Assembly: GCA_012730105.1 (NCBI GenBank)
Contig: JAAYBJ010000226.1
Coordinates: 1 to 61,782 of the forward strand
DNA: 61,782 nt
Reading direction: 5' to 3'
From: Candidatus Hydrogenedentota bacterium
GTDB taxonomy: Bacteria; Hydrogenedentota; Hydrogenedentia; Hydrogenedentales; CAITNO01
Below are positions 46,186-55,799 of the stretch, one piece after another. How positions within the stretch are numbered: position 1 is the stretch's first letter; the number at the start of each line of letters is the position of its first letter. Made by a program: the position numbers and the translations under genes. Under the pieces are notes generated by a model that was given only the letters and a program-made list of their open reading frames with translations, was not told the origin of the DNA and ran no database searches.

Positions 46186-46361
46186 ATCGGCGGGGATTCC
46201 TGCGGGTGACGACGGCGGCGATCCTGGCGCCGATTCCACGGTTCGCCGGGCATGGCATGGTCCGGGGGTATGTGGAGGCGGTACCTGCGCGCCGTTACCC
46301 GGGTCCGCTACGGAAAATAACGGAAAAGGAAGTAAAAATACCGGGCCATTGGGCGGGTTGA
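46176..46361 (+). CDS. Small Tat-leader protein in the AmmeMemoRadiSam locus
   Basis: 61 residues from ATG 46176 (MAINRRGFLRVTTAAILAPI, a twin-arginine leader). The mature part is only about 35 residues with RRYPGPLRKITEKEVKIPGHWAG. It overlaps the radical SAM gene by 10 nt. Its placement between amrS and the Memo-AMMECR1 gene and the consistent RRxPGxLR...PGxWAG pattern suggest a dedicated substrate or partner, perhaps carrying a modified residue. I recall similar small Tat proteins in related loci but do not know a name. Confidence 0.6.
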   Translation: MAINRRGFLRVTTAAILAPIPRFAGHGMVRGYVEAVPARRYPGPLRKITEKEVKIPGHWAG

Positions 46362-46398
46362 GGACGCGCACGGTCCCGTGACCGGAAAGGATACGGCA

Positions 46399-47997
46399 AT
46401 GCCTTGGAGACATGTGCGACGGTTAGTGGTTCTGTTCCTGCTGCTCGTGGTGTTCCTGGCAGGATTGCAGGCCTTTCTTTTTCCGAGAATGATCAAGTAC
46501 GTCAAGGCGAAAGCGATTCAGGAGGTTCCGGAAATCATGGAAACGACACAAGCCAAAAAGGTTTTCAATTCACCCCTCGCGGGAATGTGGTATGACGCCA
46601 ATGCGTCCCGGCTCAAAAGCGAGATTGACGGGTATCTCGCGGGGGCGGATCCCGCCCCGCTGGAGCAGATGCAGGCCCTGGTGCTGCCCCACGCGGGATA
46701 CCGTTATTCAGGCGGCGTGGCGGCCTTCGGTATCCGGAAAATTGCCGGGGCAGCCTACACGCGTGTTATTGTCATGGGCCCGTCGCACCGGGTCCGCATG
46801 CATAACGCTGCCCACGTTTCCGATGCAACCCATATCGTCACCCCTCTGGGCGAAGTGCCTTTGGATGTGGACGCCTGCGCCGAACTCCGCAAACACCCGG
46901 AATTTCGTGCGGTCCGGGGCGTGGATGAAACGGAACACAGCGTCCAGATCCAATTGCCGCTCCTGCAAGCGGCGTTGTCCGGCTTCAAACTTGTCCCCAT
47001 TGTGGTGGGTGACGCGGATGCGGCAACCCTGCAAACGATGGCCAAAGTACTACTGGGTATCACCGATTCCAGGACGCTGGTTGTGGCCAGCAGCGATTTT
47101 ACCCATTACGGTGCCAACTACGGCTATGTACCCTTTGAAGAGGATGTTTTCGCGAATTTGGAGAAACTCGACATGGGAGCATGGGAAAAAATCCGGGACA
47201 AGGATGTCGACGGGTTTAACGAATACGTGAACGCGACAGGCGCCACCATCTGCGGACGGCACCCGATTTCCATTCTCCTTTCTATGCTTCCGGAAGCCTC
47301 CCGGGCACATTTGCTCAAGTATGACACGTCGGGCCGCATGACGGACGACCCGGACATGTCAGTCAGTTATTTAAGTCTTGCCTTTACGGGAACATGGCCC
47401 GAGAACAAGGCGGCATTTGTCAACAGCGAACCAGCTGGGACGGCGCTTTCCGAAGAGGATAAAGCGCAATTGCTTAAACTGGCCCGGGGTATGCTGGAAA
47501 CCTATGTGAAAACCGGCAAGACCGCTTCGGCGGAGGCGCTCGGTGTCACGATCACCCCGGGCATGCGCCAGGTGATGGGCACTTTTGTTACCCTGACCCT
47601 GGACGGCCAGTTGCGGGGCTGCATCGGCGAGATATTTCCGAGGCGGCCCCTCTACGAGGCCGTGATGGAACGCGCCGTGGATGCCGGAATCAACGACCCT
47701 CGATTCCGGTCGGTGACGGAAAAAGAGTTGCCCATGCTCCACTATGAAATATCAGCGTTGACGCCGCCTGTCCCGGTCGCTTCCTATCAGGATATCGTGC
47801 TGGGCAGGCACGGGATGGTGATCCAGAAGCAAGGCCGCAGTGCGGTGTTCCTGCCCCAGGTCGCGCCGGAACAGCACTGGACGCTGGAGGAAACGCTTAC
47901 CCATCTTTCCCTCAAGGCGGGGCTTTCCCAGGACGCATGGAAAGAAGGCGCTTCCTGGACCGTTTTCGAGGCCATTGTCTTTGAAGAAGAACATTGA
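46399..47997 (+). CDS. amrB: Membrane-anchored Memo-AMMECR1 fusion
   Basis: About 532 residues. One N-terminal membrane helix (LVVLFLLLVVFLAGLQAFLF) places the rest outside the cytoplasm. Residues about 60-345 are Memo (AmrB): LPHAGYRYSGG, VMGPSHRV, DETEHSVQIQLPLLQ, SSDFTHYG, ATICGRHP with a conserved Cys and His set for metal binding. Residues about 365-530 are AMMECR1 (AmrA): LRGCIGEIFPRRPLYEAV and DPRFRSVTEKELPMLHYEIS. Memo and AMMECR1 are separate in most loci; the covalent fusion and membrane anchor are notable. ATG 46399 has AAAGGA upstream. Confidence 0.9.
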   Translation: MPWRHVRRLVVLFLLLVVFLAGLQAFLFPRMIKYVKAKAIQEVPEIMETTQAKKVFNSPLAGMWYDANASRLKSEIDGYLAGADPAPLEQMQALVLPHAGYRYSGGVAAFGIRKIAGAAYTRVIVMGPSHRVRMHNAAHVSDATHIVTPLGEVPLDVDACAELRKHPEFRAVRGVDETEHSVQIQLPLLQAALSGFKLVPIVVGDADAATLQTMAKVLLGITDSRTLVVASSDFTHYGANYGYVPFEEDVFANLEKLDMGAWEKIRDKDVDGFNEYVNATGATICGRHPISILLSMLPEASRAHLLKYDTSGRMTDDPDMSVSYLSLAFTGTWPENKAAFVNSEPAGTALSEEDKAQLLKLARGMLETYVKTGKTASAEALGVTITPGMRQVMGTFVTLTLDGQLRGCIGEIFPRRPLYEAVMERAVDAGINDPRFRSVTEKELPMLHYEISALTPPVPVASYQDIVLGRHGMVIQKQGRSAVFLPQVAPEQHWTLEETLTHLSLKAGLSQDAWKEGASWTVFEAIVFEEEH

Positions 47998-48006
47998 GGC
48001 ATCATC

Positions 48007-51000
48007 GTGAACGGAAAGCGCGGCTTTCTTCCGTTGGTGGGACTGGGCTTTTTTTCCCTCATCGCCCAATCGCTGCTGTTTCGGGATGTCGTCGCGACTT
48101 TTGAGTACAACGAGCTGGGCATCGGTGTTTTCTACGCAAGCTGGTTGCTGTGGATTGCCTTGGGAGCGTGGGTGGGACGGCGCGAAAGCCTGCCGCTTCG
48201 CAAGGGTGCGGCATGGTTTCCCCCAGCCCTGCTCGCCTATATCCCGGCCTTTCTGCTGCAGCATGTCCTGATCATAAACGCGCGGTGGCTGGCGGGGGTA
48301 CAGGCCTATGAACTCTTCCCGTTGGCGGTGATGTTAGGCCTGTTGTTCCTGGTAAATGCCCCGGTGAGTTTCCTCACGGGCTTTTTGTTCCCGACCGGGT
48401 GCCGCTGGGTGGAGCGGGACTCCAGCCTTCCCGCGGCGCGGGTCTATGCCTTTGAAACCTTGGGGGCCTGCCTGGGCGGCTTGTTTGTAACGGCGCTGCT
48501 CCTGGGCCGTGTGTCCGGACAGGTGGTCTTCGCGTGGATGTGTTTTATCGCGTTTTTGGCGTTGCCTTTCGGGGTGGGCTTCGGGCGCGGTTCCCGCCGC
48601 AGGTTCGTGTTTTGGATGGTCTTCCTTGCCGTTGTCGTGCTGGCGGGCCTGGGGGATGTGCCCGGCAGGCTGGGAAGGCGCTGGACCGGGACGGAAGACC
48701 GGGCGGCATGGACCCGGCTGCTTCCACTTGAAAGCTATATCGGAAGCAGGAACACCGCCCGGGCGCGCTATTTATACGGCACGCGGGAAGGACAGCTTAT
48801 GGTGATGTCCGGCGGCGGCGTGTGTGAGTCTTTCCCCGGAGGTGACCACGCGGCCGAGGTCGTGGCGCTGCACTTGGCGCAGCATCCGGACGCCAGCGAG
48901 GTCCTGGTCTTCGGCGCCGACACGCTCGGCATGTGCGCGGCCTTTGCATCGATTCCAAGTATCGCCCGGGTAACCTGGCTCCATCCCGACCCGGAATATC
49001 CCGCGATGCTTTCGGAAATGCTTGCCGGGCGCCTGCCCGGGAAACTAGAAGCGGTTCCATCTGAGTTAAGGGCGTTCATTCGGGAAACATCTCGTCGCTT
49101 TGACCTGGTCCTGCTTTACCTTCCGGATGTGACGACGCTTACGCTCAACCGTTATTGTACGCGGGAGTTTTTTGCGGAACTTGCCGGTATTCTGTCTGAA
49201 CAGGGAATGGTGGGCGTCCGCGTCAGCGGTGGGGCGAACTATGTCGGGGCCGAATTGAGCGATCCCGGCGCCATGATGCTGGCGACCCTTGGAACAAGTT
49301 TCAAAAACACGGTGATCAAACCGGGGGATGAGACGTGGCTGATCGCATCCAATGGCAACGGTGTGGAACAGTCGGCGGAGATACTGTTTAAGCGGTACGG
49401 CGGAATCGAGGGGGCGGAGGACCTTTTCCCGCCCGAAGGCGTGCTCGCCCTGTACGCGCCGGAACGAGTGGCATTTCAGAGGAGCGCCTATGAAAAGGCC
49501 ATGGCCGATGCGTCCGGCGATGCGGTGGTGAACACGGACAATCTCCCGAAAGCCCTCAAGTTCGGTTTGTTCCTGGCGCTGAAGCAGGCCGGATGGCGAA
49601 GGGTTTCCGGGGCCCTGCGTTATGCGCTTCAAGCGGGCATCTGGCTCTTTCTGACGCCGATACTGATCTACGGGGTGTTCAGAGCCGTATATGTGCTGAA
49701 AGGACGGGGAAAGGAGCGGTCGCTGTTTGACAGTCATTTCTTGATGCTGTCCACCGGGCTTGTGAGTATGGCCTTCAGCATCGTGCTGATGTTTGTTTAC
49801 CAGTCCCGTTTCGGTTCCCTCTTCCTGGAAATCGGCATGGTCACGGCCTTGTTCATGTTCGGCGGGGCCGCGGGCTGCGCGGCGGTGAGTTGGCTGCTGC
49901 GGCATCGTCCCGGTCTCTCGGGACGATGTCTTTTGGGAACGTGCCTGCTGCTTCAGGTGCTCCTGCTGGCAGTAATCGCAGTGTCTCCTGAGGGGCCGAA
50001 ACCGTTCTGGCTGGGCCTGTTCGTCCTTGGCGGCGGATTTACCGGCGTATATTTTCCCATGGCCGCGAAGCGGATGATCGCCTCGGGAATCGATGCCGTG
50101 CGGACGGGCGCTGTGCTGGAAATGTGCGATACCTTGGGCGGGGCCTTGGGCGCATTCCTGACTGGACTGTTGCTGTTGCCACTGGCGGGTGTTTCCGTGA
50201 CGATTGCACTGCTGGCGGGCCTTGTGGCGGTGAATATCGCGGCGCTGTTGACTCCGACACGGAATACCATCGCGGCCGGGGACTGGTTCGCAAGAGTGTC
50301 CCGTCCTTTGGGATACACGCTTGCCGGCATCGCGTGTTACGCGCTGCTGGTATCCCATCTTGCAGCCAATGTCGAGGCGGCAAGACAGGAGCGGAGCATC
50401 GAAACACATGCGCGTGTACTGGCGGGAACAGCGGAACTGCAAAAGGAAACCACAATCCGGGAGGATGGAACAGCGGCGGAATATCTGTCAGTTGCTCCGG
50501 AGGCGGATAATCCGGGAGGCTATGTGTTTGATAGTCGAGACTGGACAGGCCCCGTAAACGGCTACGGCGGTCCCATGCGCCTGTTGGTATATACCTGCCC
50601 GGACGGCGCCCTGCGGGATTATGAGATCGTGCGCCATCAGGAGACGCCTGCTTATCTGCGCATAGCGCAGGCGGAAAAACTGCGCCTGCTGGGGCGCTGT
50701 TTGTTTGAGTCCGCTCCTTTCAGGGAGGTGGATGCCGTAAGCGGCGCCACCGTGACCAGTGAAGCAATCACCCGTATCCTGGAGGAGGCTGGTCGTGGAT
50801 TTGTGCAATACGCGTTGGGCAGAAATATGGAAGGTTACGACAGGTCTCCGGGTAGTTCCCGGCGTACCAGGAATACGGGGCTTCGTGATTTTTCCCTTCT
50901 CGCCCTGATGCTGGGCGCTGCAATCGTGGTGCGTTTACGGCCGGGTGTATGGCCGAGGCGTGTCTTGCTGGCCTTTTCGTTGATAGTGGCGGGCATGCTG

Positions 51001-51828
51001 TTGAACCTGCAATATTCCATGCAGCAGGTGATCATGCTGGCGGACTTCAATCCCGGTATGGTCGGCTTGACGGGCGGCTTCTTCCTGGCGGTAGTCGTTC
51101 CTCTATCGGTGTTGTTTTTCGGTAATGTCTACTGCGGTTACCTATGTCCCTTCGGCGCACTGCAGGAATTCCTGGGAGACCTTGTCCCCGGCAGCGGGCA
51201 CATTCCGGAAAGAGGAACCTGGCGTTACGGTCGCGCCGTCAAATATGTATTTCTCTTCTGTTTGCTGGTTTTGTTCGCAGGCGTCCGTGACGCTTCTGTC
51301 CTGCGGGGCGATATCCTGATCACGCTGTTTGGCGGCGCCCGGGAGCGACCCGTTGTAGTGCTCGCGGTTGCGGCGCTTGTCCTGTCGTTCGCATTCCCCA
51401 GGTTCTGGTGCCGTAACCTCTGCCCGGCGGGCGCCTTCCTGGCCCTGTTAAACGGGGCCAGGCCGCTGCGCCGCTGGATGCCCCGGCAGCACCCCGCCCA
51501 ATGTCATCTGGGCGTCAATACGCGATCGGAACTTGACTGCATTCACTGTGACAGATGTGTGGTTCGACAGAACATTGCCGTTCCGGAGCGGGACTCGCGT
51601 TCGACAAAACGCCTGAACATTCTGTTCTTGCTTTTTGTGTTGCTGGCATTTATTGGGGCTATGGCGTTGACCGCGACTTCCACTGCCACGTGGCTTGACA
51701 ATGCAAGGATACAGGAGGCGCCGGCCGGTGTTGGCAAACCGAGAACTGTCGACACGGTTGAGATCAAGCGTCTGATACAAGAGGGCAGCCTGTCGGACAG
51801 CGAAGCGGATTTCTACACCAGCAAATAG
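48007..51828 (+). CDS. Giant membrane flavo-ferredoxin fusion (spermidine-synthase-like + FMN + NosR/NapH-like)
   Basis: 1273 residues from GTG 48007, 9 nt after the Memo-AMMECR1 gene. Residues 1-225 have six or so membrane helices, 230-500 a spermidine-synthase-like Rossmann fold (VLVFGADTLGMCAAF, LYLPDVTTLTLNRYCTREFF) whose catalytic Asp position looks altered, then another helix bundle to 800. Residues about 830-930 are an FMN-binding domain with flavinylation motif DAVSGAT (Thr near 914). The C-terminus has NosR-like helices with CGYLCPFG near 1041, CRNLCPAG near 1134 and CIHCDRC near 1180. Predicted transmembrane electron carrier, likely needing an ApbE not seen here. Confidence 0.82.
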   Translation: MNGKRGFLPLVGLGFFSLIAQSLLFRDVVATFEYNELGIGVFYASWLLWIALGAWVGRRESLPLRKGAAWFPPALLAYIPAFLLQHVLIINARWLAGVQAYELFPLAVMLGLLFLVNAPVSFLTGFLFPTGCRWVERDSSLPAARVYAFETLGACLGGLFVTALLLGRVSGQVVFAWMCFIAFLALPFGVGFGRGSRRRFVFWMVFLAVVVLAGLGDVPGRLGRRWTGTEDRAAWTRLLPLESYIGSRNTARARYLYGTREGQLMVMSGGGVCESFPGGDHAAEVVALHLAQHPDASEVLVFGADTLGMCAAFASIPSIARVTWLHPDPEYPAMLSEMLAGRLPGKLEAVPSELRAFIRETSRRFDLVLLYLPDVTTLTLNRYCTREFFAELAGILSEQGMVGVRVSGGANYVGAELSDPGAMMLATLGTSFKNTVIKPGDETWLIASNGNGVEQSAEILFKRYGGIEGAEDLFPPEGVLALYAPERVAFQRSAYEKAMADASGDAVVNTDNLPKALKFGLFLALKQAGWRRVSGALRYALQAGIWLFLTPILIYGVFRAVYVLKGRGKERSLFDSHFLMLSTGLVSMAFSIVLMFVYQSRFGSLFLEIGMVTALFMFGGAAGCAAVSWLLRHRPGLSGRCLLGTCLLLQVLLLAVIAVSPEGPKPFWLGLFVLGGGFTGVYFPMAAKRMIASGIDAVRTGAVLEMCDTLGGALGAFLTGLLLLPLAGVSVTIALLAGLVAVNIAALLTPTRNTIAAGDWFARVSRPLGYTLAGIACYALLVSHLAANVEAARQERSIETHARVLAGTAELQKETTIREDGTAAEYLSVAPEADNPGGYVFDSRDWTGPVNGYGGPMRLLVYTCPDGALRDYEIVRHQETPAYLRIAQAEKLRLLGRCLFESAPFREVDAVSGATVTSEAITRILEEAGRGFVQYALGRNMEGYDRSPGSSRRTRNTGLRDFSLLALMLGAAIVVRLRPGVWPRRVLLAFSLIVAGMLLNLQYSMQQVIMLADFNPGMVGLTGGFFLAVVVPLSVLFFGNVYCGYLCPFGALQEFLGDLVPGSGHIPERGTWRYGRAVKYVFLFCLLVLFAGVRDASVLRGDILITLFGGARERPVVVLAVAALVLSFAFPRFWCRNLCPAGAFLALLNGARPLRRWMPRQHPAQCHLGVNTRSELDCIHCDRCVVRQNIAVPERDSRSTKRLNILFLLFVLLAFIGAMALTATSTATWLDNARIQEAPAGVGKPRTVDTVEIKRLIQEGSLSDSEADFYTSK

Positions 51829-51976
51829 CCGGCAAGAGATTTTCCTTCAGGGATTTGTTTTCTGTGTGTATTCTGCCGGGGACGCAAGAAATAAGTGTAT
51901 TCCCTCTCCGCAAGTGTTATGAGTGCGCACATGTATGGAAAAAGATTGTTGTGTGGCCAGGAGGGACAGAAGCCGG

Positions 51977-53179
51977 TCACGCCTTGCCTGGCGGACTTTC
52001 CCCTGTACGATCGCCGTGAAACTTTCCTTCAGGCGGTTTCGAACGTTTTCCGACAGCGAAGGATATGGAACGGGTGGGACAAACCTCGATGCAGGTGCCG
52101 CAGGCGAAACAGTCCGGTATAACCCGGTTTCTTTTTAATACGGCGTCCATGACGGTGGAGGGACAGGCCTTGGCGCAGGCTTCACAGGCGATACAGGTGT
52201 CGTAGTTTACCTTAATTTTGAAGAGGCCGATTTTTTCAAAAAGCCATCCCACCAGGCCGAAGGGACAAAACATGCTGCACCAGGGACGGTAGGTAAAAAG
52301 ACTTAAAAGAAGAAGGACAAAAAGAAAAATACCCCCTGTAATTCCCAGGTACTGCGGTTTATATATTTTGAACGGATCGATAGGGTCAACAATATCAACA
52401 GCCCATAAAAAGGCCGCCACGGTAAAAAGAATAAAAAACAGGACGCGAATGCTGTTCGACAGGACAAAAGGAATTTTGAACTGTCTGACATTCCCTTTTC
52501 GGTCTTTCGGATCCCGGTTTAGTCTGAATATCAGGTCCTGAAGCGTTCCGAACTGACATCCCCAGGCACAAATAAATTTGTTTGCCAGAATGATCATAAG
52601 TAGGAAAACGGACAGGGCGATTATTCTCGGGAGAAAAAGCACTCCCTTGGAGCCGAGAAGTATAATGGCGTCCTTGACCGTGCCCATTGGACTGGGGTCG
52701 GATCCGAGAACCACGCCAAAGAGCACTACCGATGCGGTATACAGACCGATCCTTGCCCGTGGTGTTAAAGATTGTCGGTGTAAAAGGACAAGGACCACGG
52801 TAAGGAAAGCGATCCACAAAGCAAACTTTACCAGGATTTTGATCCAGTTTTTGGATTCCTGTTCGATGTAGATGGCCAGCGTTTTATCGACACGCGCGCA
52901 TACTTCTGTTTGGCTCAAGGTGAAGTCGCCGATTTTTATCCGGAGGTCATCCTCCGAATCAAGTTGAAGCGCCTTTTTCAGTACTGGTTCAGGTACGTTG
53001 TTGGCCTGTCCGAACTCGGCGATGGTCATGTTTTCATGTATTGTCCATTCCTGGATAACGGGGCCCTCTTCCGGTTTTCCGCCCCATACCAGTGTGGAAA
53101 GAAATGACAACGTAAGGATAATACCGATCAGCGAAACGAATTGAATGGCGACGGTAACTTTAGCCGGCGTTTTTTTCAT
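51977..53179 (-). CDS. NapH/MauN-like membrane polyferredoxin
   Basis: 400 residues, about five or six membrane helices with paired FICAWGCQFG and WCSMFCPFG motifs (the NapH/NosR CxxxCP signature), then two 4Fe-4S motifs CIACEACAKACPS and CFACGTCIEVCPT. A large N-terminal periplasmic loop (EWTIHENMTIAEFGQANNVP and following) is predicted. It carries electrons between quinol or ferredoxin and a periplasmic acceptor. It is convergent with the 1273-residue fusion and may serve the same redox chain. The start ATG 53179 follows GGAAAAAG. Confidence 0.85.
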   Translation of the reverse strand: MKKTPAKVTVAIQFVSLIGIILTLSFLSTLVWGGKPEEGPVIQEWTIHENMTIAEFGQANNVPEPVLKKALQLDSEDDLRIKIGDFTLSQTEVCARVDKTLAIYIEQESKNWIKILVKFALWIAFLTVVLVLLHRQSLTPRARIGLYTASVVLFGVVLGSDPSPMGTVKDAIILLGSKGVLFLPRIIALSVFLLMIILANKFICAWGCQFGTLQDLIFRLNRDPKDRKGNVRQFKIPFVLSNSIRVLFFILFTVAAFLWAVDIVDPIDPFKIYKPQYLGITGGIFLFVLLLLSLFTYRPWCSMFCPFGLVGWLFEKIGLFKIKVNYDTCIACEACAKACPSTVMDAVLKRNRVIPDCFACGTCIEVCPTRSISFAVGKRSKPPEGKFHGDRTGESPPGKA

Positions 53180-53268
53180 TTCTTTTTCCTATTATCGATT
53201 ATTCCACGCAAACGAACCAACTTACTGTAATTGACATTATTTCAAAAGGCAGGGAATGAAGGGTATTT

Positions 53269-54249
53269 TTATTGCGGTTGTTCCGGTGAAATCCACCACG
53301 CCATGGCGTCGGAACCGTTGCCGGTCTTGATTACGCCTGCGAGGGAGAGTGTGTCCAGGTCGATCACATGTACGCCGTCCTCATGTTCACTGCCGACAAA
53401 GGCGCGCGTTCCGTCCGGGGAAAGTTCCAGGCCGATGGCCTGCCTGCCGACGGGAAGCCGCTTGAGCTCCTTGTGCGAGTCCGCCTCCAGAACCACCAGT
53501 TCCCCGATGTCGGTCCAACTGGCCACAAGAACCCGCTGCCCGTCCACGGTAAAGCGGATGCGTACCGGCATGCCCGGGCACGGGAAGGTTTCCACGGCGG
53601 TATTTGATGACGTGTCGATGATGGTTATCGAGCCCGCTTCCTGATTGCCGACCCAGAGATGTTTCCCGTCAGGGGTGAAGCACATGCCTTCCGCGCCCTT
53701 GCCGCAGGGCACTTGGGTGATCAATTCCCCGGAAGCGCGATCGATGACGGAAACATTTTCAGTCACGATATTCGCAGTGTAGATCCGTTTTCCGTCCGGC
53801 GACACCAGTACCATGTGCGAAATCTTGCCGTGGGTCGGGATGGCGCGGGTGACGGCGTGGGTGCCGGTGTCCACCTCAACCACGTAGCCGCTTTGGCCGG
53901 CGGTGAAATACGCATGTTTTCCGTCAGGGGCGATGGCGGCGCCGTGGATGCGGCCATAGTCTCCGGTGGATATCTGTTTCACATGGTTGCGGCGCACAAG
54001 GTCGATTACGGAAATGGTATTGCCCGGAGGCGCGTAATTGGACAGATAGGCAAAACGCCGGTCGGCGGAAAGCACAATTTCATGGGGATTGGGGCCTGTG
54101 GGAATCTTGTCCACAGGCTTGAGGCTCGCCGGGTCGACAAAGGACATGGTGTCTTCATGTTTGTTGCACACGAGCAGGAAGGGGTTGGTAGCCTCGGCTA
54201 CCGCGAAGAGGGGCAGCAGCAACGCTGACAGAAAGAAAAGGATTCGCAT
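53269..54249 (-). CDS. YncE-like secreted beta-propeller
   Basis: 326 residues with a signal peptide (RILFFLSALLLPLFAVAEA). Repeated blades (ISVIDLVRRNHVKQISTG, VSVIDRASGELITQVPCG, ITIIDTSSNTAVETFPCP, VHVIDLDTLSLAGVIKTG) are YVTN/NHL-type seven-bladed repeats. Likely a binding or scaffold protein. Located 89 nt from the polyferredoxin start, same strand, and so perhaps one transcript. No enzymatic signature. Confidence 0.8.
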   Translation of the reverse strand: MRILFFLSALLLPLFAVAEATNPFLLVCNKHEDTMSFVDPASLKPVDKIPTGPNPHEIVLSADRRFAYLSNYAPPGNTISVIDLVRRNHVKQISTGDYGRIHGAAIAPDGKHAYFTAGQSGYVVEVDTGTHAVTRAIPTHGKISHMVLVSPDGKRIYTANIVTENVSVIDRASGELITQVPCGKGAEGMCFTPDGKHLWVGNQEAGSITIIDTSSNTAVETFPCPGMPVRIRFTVDGQRVLVASWTDIGELVVLEADSHKELKRLPVGRQAIGLELSPDGTRAFVGSEHEDGVHVIDLDTLSLAGVIKTGNGSDAMAWWISPEQPQ

Positions 54250-54346
54250 GTCAAATCTCCATGGGCCTGTACAGAGTTGGTAATGGCGCCACCCATCTGG
54301 TGTGCGCGAGATAAGTGTCGTTTCCGGTTTCGGAACGGTGCTTCCG

Positions 54347-55735
54347 TTATTCTTTCAGAAGTGTCTTAATGGCTTCGGTGAGCACCGCTTCCACTTTGGG
54401 AGATACATTGCTCGAACGCGGACTGGTCTCATAACCGCCTTGTTCGTAGGCGATGGCCGTACCGATATACCCGGGCGTATAATCGCCGTAGGCGGCCATG
54501 GCAACAAACAAATCCGGGCGCTCGGCCTTGGCCATCAGTTGGTACTCCACAAACAGTTCGGCGGGAAGATGGAGGATACGCGCATTACCGAGCGACAGGC
54601 AGGCTACGTCAATGGGAATGCCCGCCTCGCGCCGTTGAAGCCACGCGATCTTGCGGGCACAGTCCTCAACGACGGTCATGTCCTTTTCTTCGAGCATGCG
54701 TTTCTCGAGTTCCTCTGCATTCAGCCCCTCCGCTACGGGCAATCCGACGGGCTCCACCGCCCAGCGAATGTCTTCCGCATTGATGGGCGCGCGTTCCGTG
54801 GCTTCCCAGGCTCGGCGCATGCCGTCTTCCAACCGTTGCGCCAATATTAGACGCATTTCTTTGGAACCGTCGTTGTATTTGCCTGCGGCCACGTTGCCGC
54901 CGGCCCCGTCAAAATGGATATGCAGGGCTTGCGGTACCGCCAGTTGCCGCATAAACCGGGCGATGCCGGGATAATCCGGATTGGCTACGCCGGTCCGGTA
55001 GTAACTCTGCGGGTGGCAGGCATAATAACTGAGTACGGCCAGGGGTGTTTCACCGTTCCAGAAACTGACCAGCGAAATGTTCGGGTCAATCAACCCCTCG
55101 GGGGCTGCGATCAAGTCGGGAGTTTTACAGGAAGAACCGCGCATCGGACCCACCTTGCCGTCCGGCCCCAGAATGCGCCGGTTGGAGGCTACCTGGTGTA
55201 CCGGTGCGCTGCCCAACCCCAGGTGTGTTACGGGGTGCTGTTTCCCCATGGCATCCCGCACCGCCGTGCCCAGGCGTTGCAGCACTTCCCGATGAAACGC
55301 GCCCTCGTAGCGGTGCGGCGTGATGCCGTGTTCTTTTAGAATGCGCTCCGCCGTGAAGTCACAACCGGGGGCGTCATGCTGATGCACCGTATGTACTGCC
55401 ACCCGCTGCATGTCGGTGCCCGCGGCTTCGGCGAGGGTCTGCCGGAACGCGTCATGGCCTTCACTGCCGATGCCGACCCAATCCACCGCGCACAACACAA
55501 TCGGTTTCCCCGCGCCCGTCAATACGATGCCGCGCGCCCGGAGGCTCATGTCCCAGTTATTGACGACCTCATCATAAGCCAGGTAAGAACCAATGGGCGG
55601 TGTGGCGTCAATATCAAAAACAGCAAGTTGCAGCCCGGCCGTTTCTTCTGCATGGGAAGTCTGTACAGCCGTCAGTGCCAAGAATAGAACCACGAACAAC
55701 GCATTGAATTTAACATAAAATCGTTTTATGCCCAT
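54347..55735 (-). CDS. Neutral/alkaline ceramidase-like hydrolase
   Basis: About 462 residues from ATG 55735 (MGIKRFYVKF), signal peptide FVVLFLALTAVQTSHAEE. VHTVHQHDAPGCDFTAERI has the metal-binding His pair of ceramidase-type N-terminal domains, and YYACHPQSYYRTG a third His. IDATPPIGSYLAYDEVVNNW is the usual N-terminal strand. The family includes many secreted proteins in glycan-rich genomes whose real substrate may not be ceramide. The alternative start is ATG 55747, 4 codons upstream. Confidence 0.8.
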   Translation of the reverse strand: MGIKRFYVKFNALFVVLFLALTAVQTSHAEETAGLQLAVFDIDATPPIGSYLAYDEVVNNWDMSLRARGIVLTGAGKPIVLCAVDWVGIGSEGHDAFRQTLAEAAGTDMQRVAVHTVHQHDAPGCDFTAERILKEHGITPHRYEGAFHREVLQRLGTAVRDAMGKQHPVTHLGLGSAPVHQVASNRRILGPDGKVGPMRGSSCKTPDLIAAPEGLIDPNISLVSFWNGETPLAVLSYYACHPQSYYRTGVANPDYPGIARFMRQLAVPQALHIHFDGAGGNVAAGKYNDGSKEMRLILAQRLEDGMRRAWEATERAPINAEDIRWAVEPVGLPVAEGLNAEELEKRMLEEKDMTVVEDCARKIAWLQRREAGIPIDVACLSLGNARILHLPAELFVEYQLMAKAERPDLFVAMAAYGDYTPGYIGTAIAYEQGGYETSPRSSNVSPKVEAVLTEAIKTLLKE

Positions 55736-55799
55736 GGGTGGTATCATCCTTTCTTTATTCCTTCCTGTATAACATATTAAACGTCAGAGAGCAAAAAGT

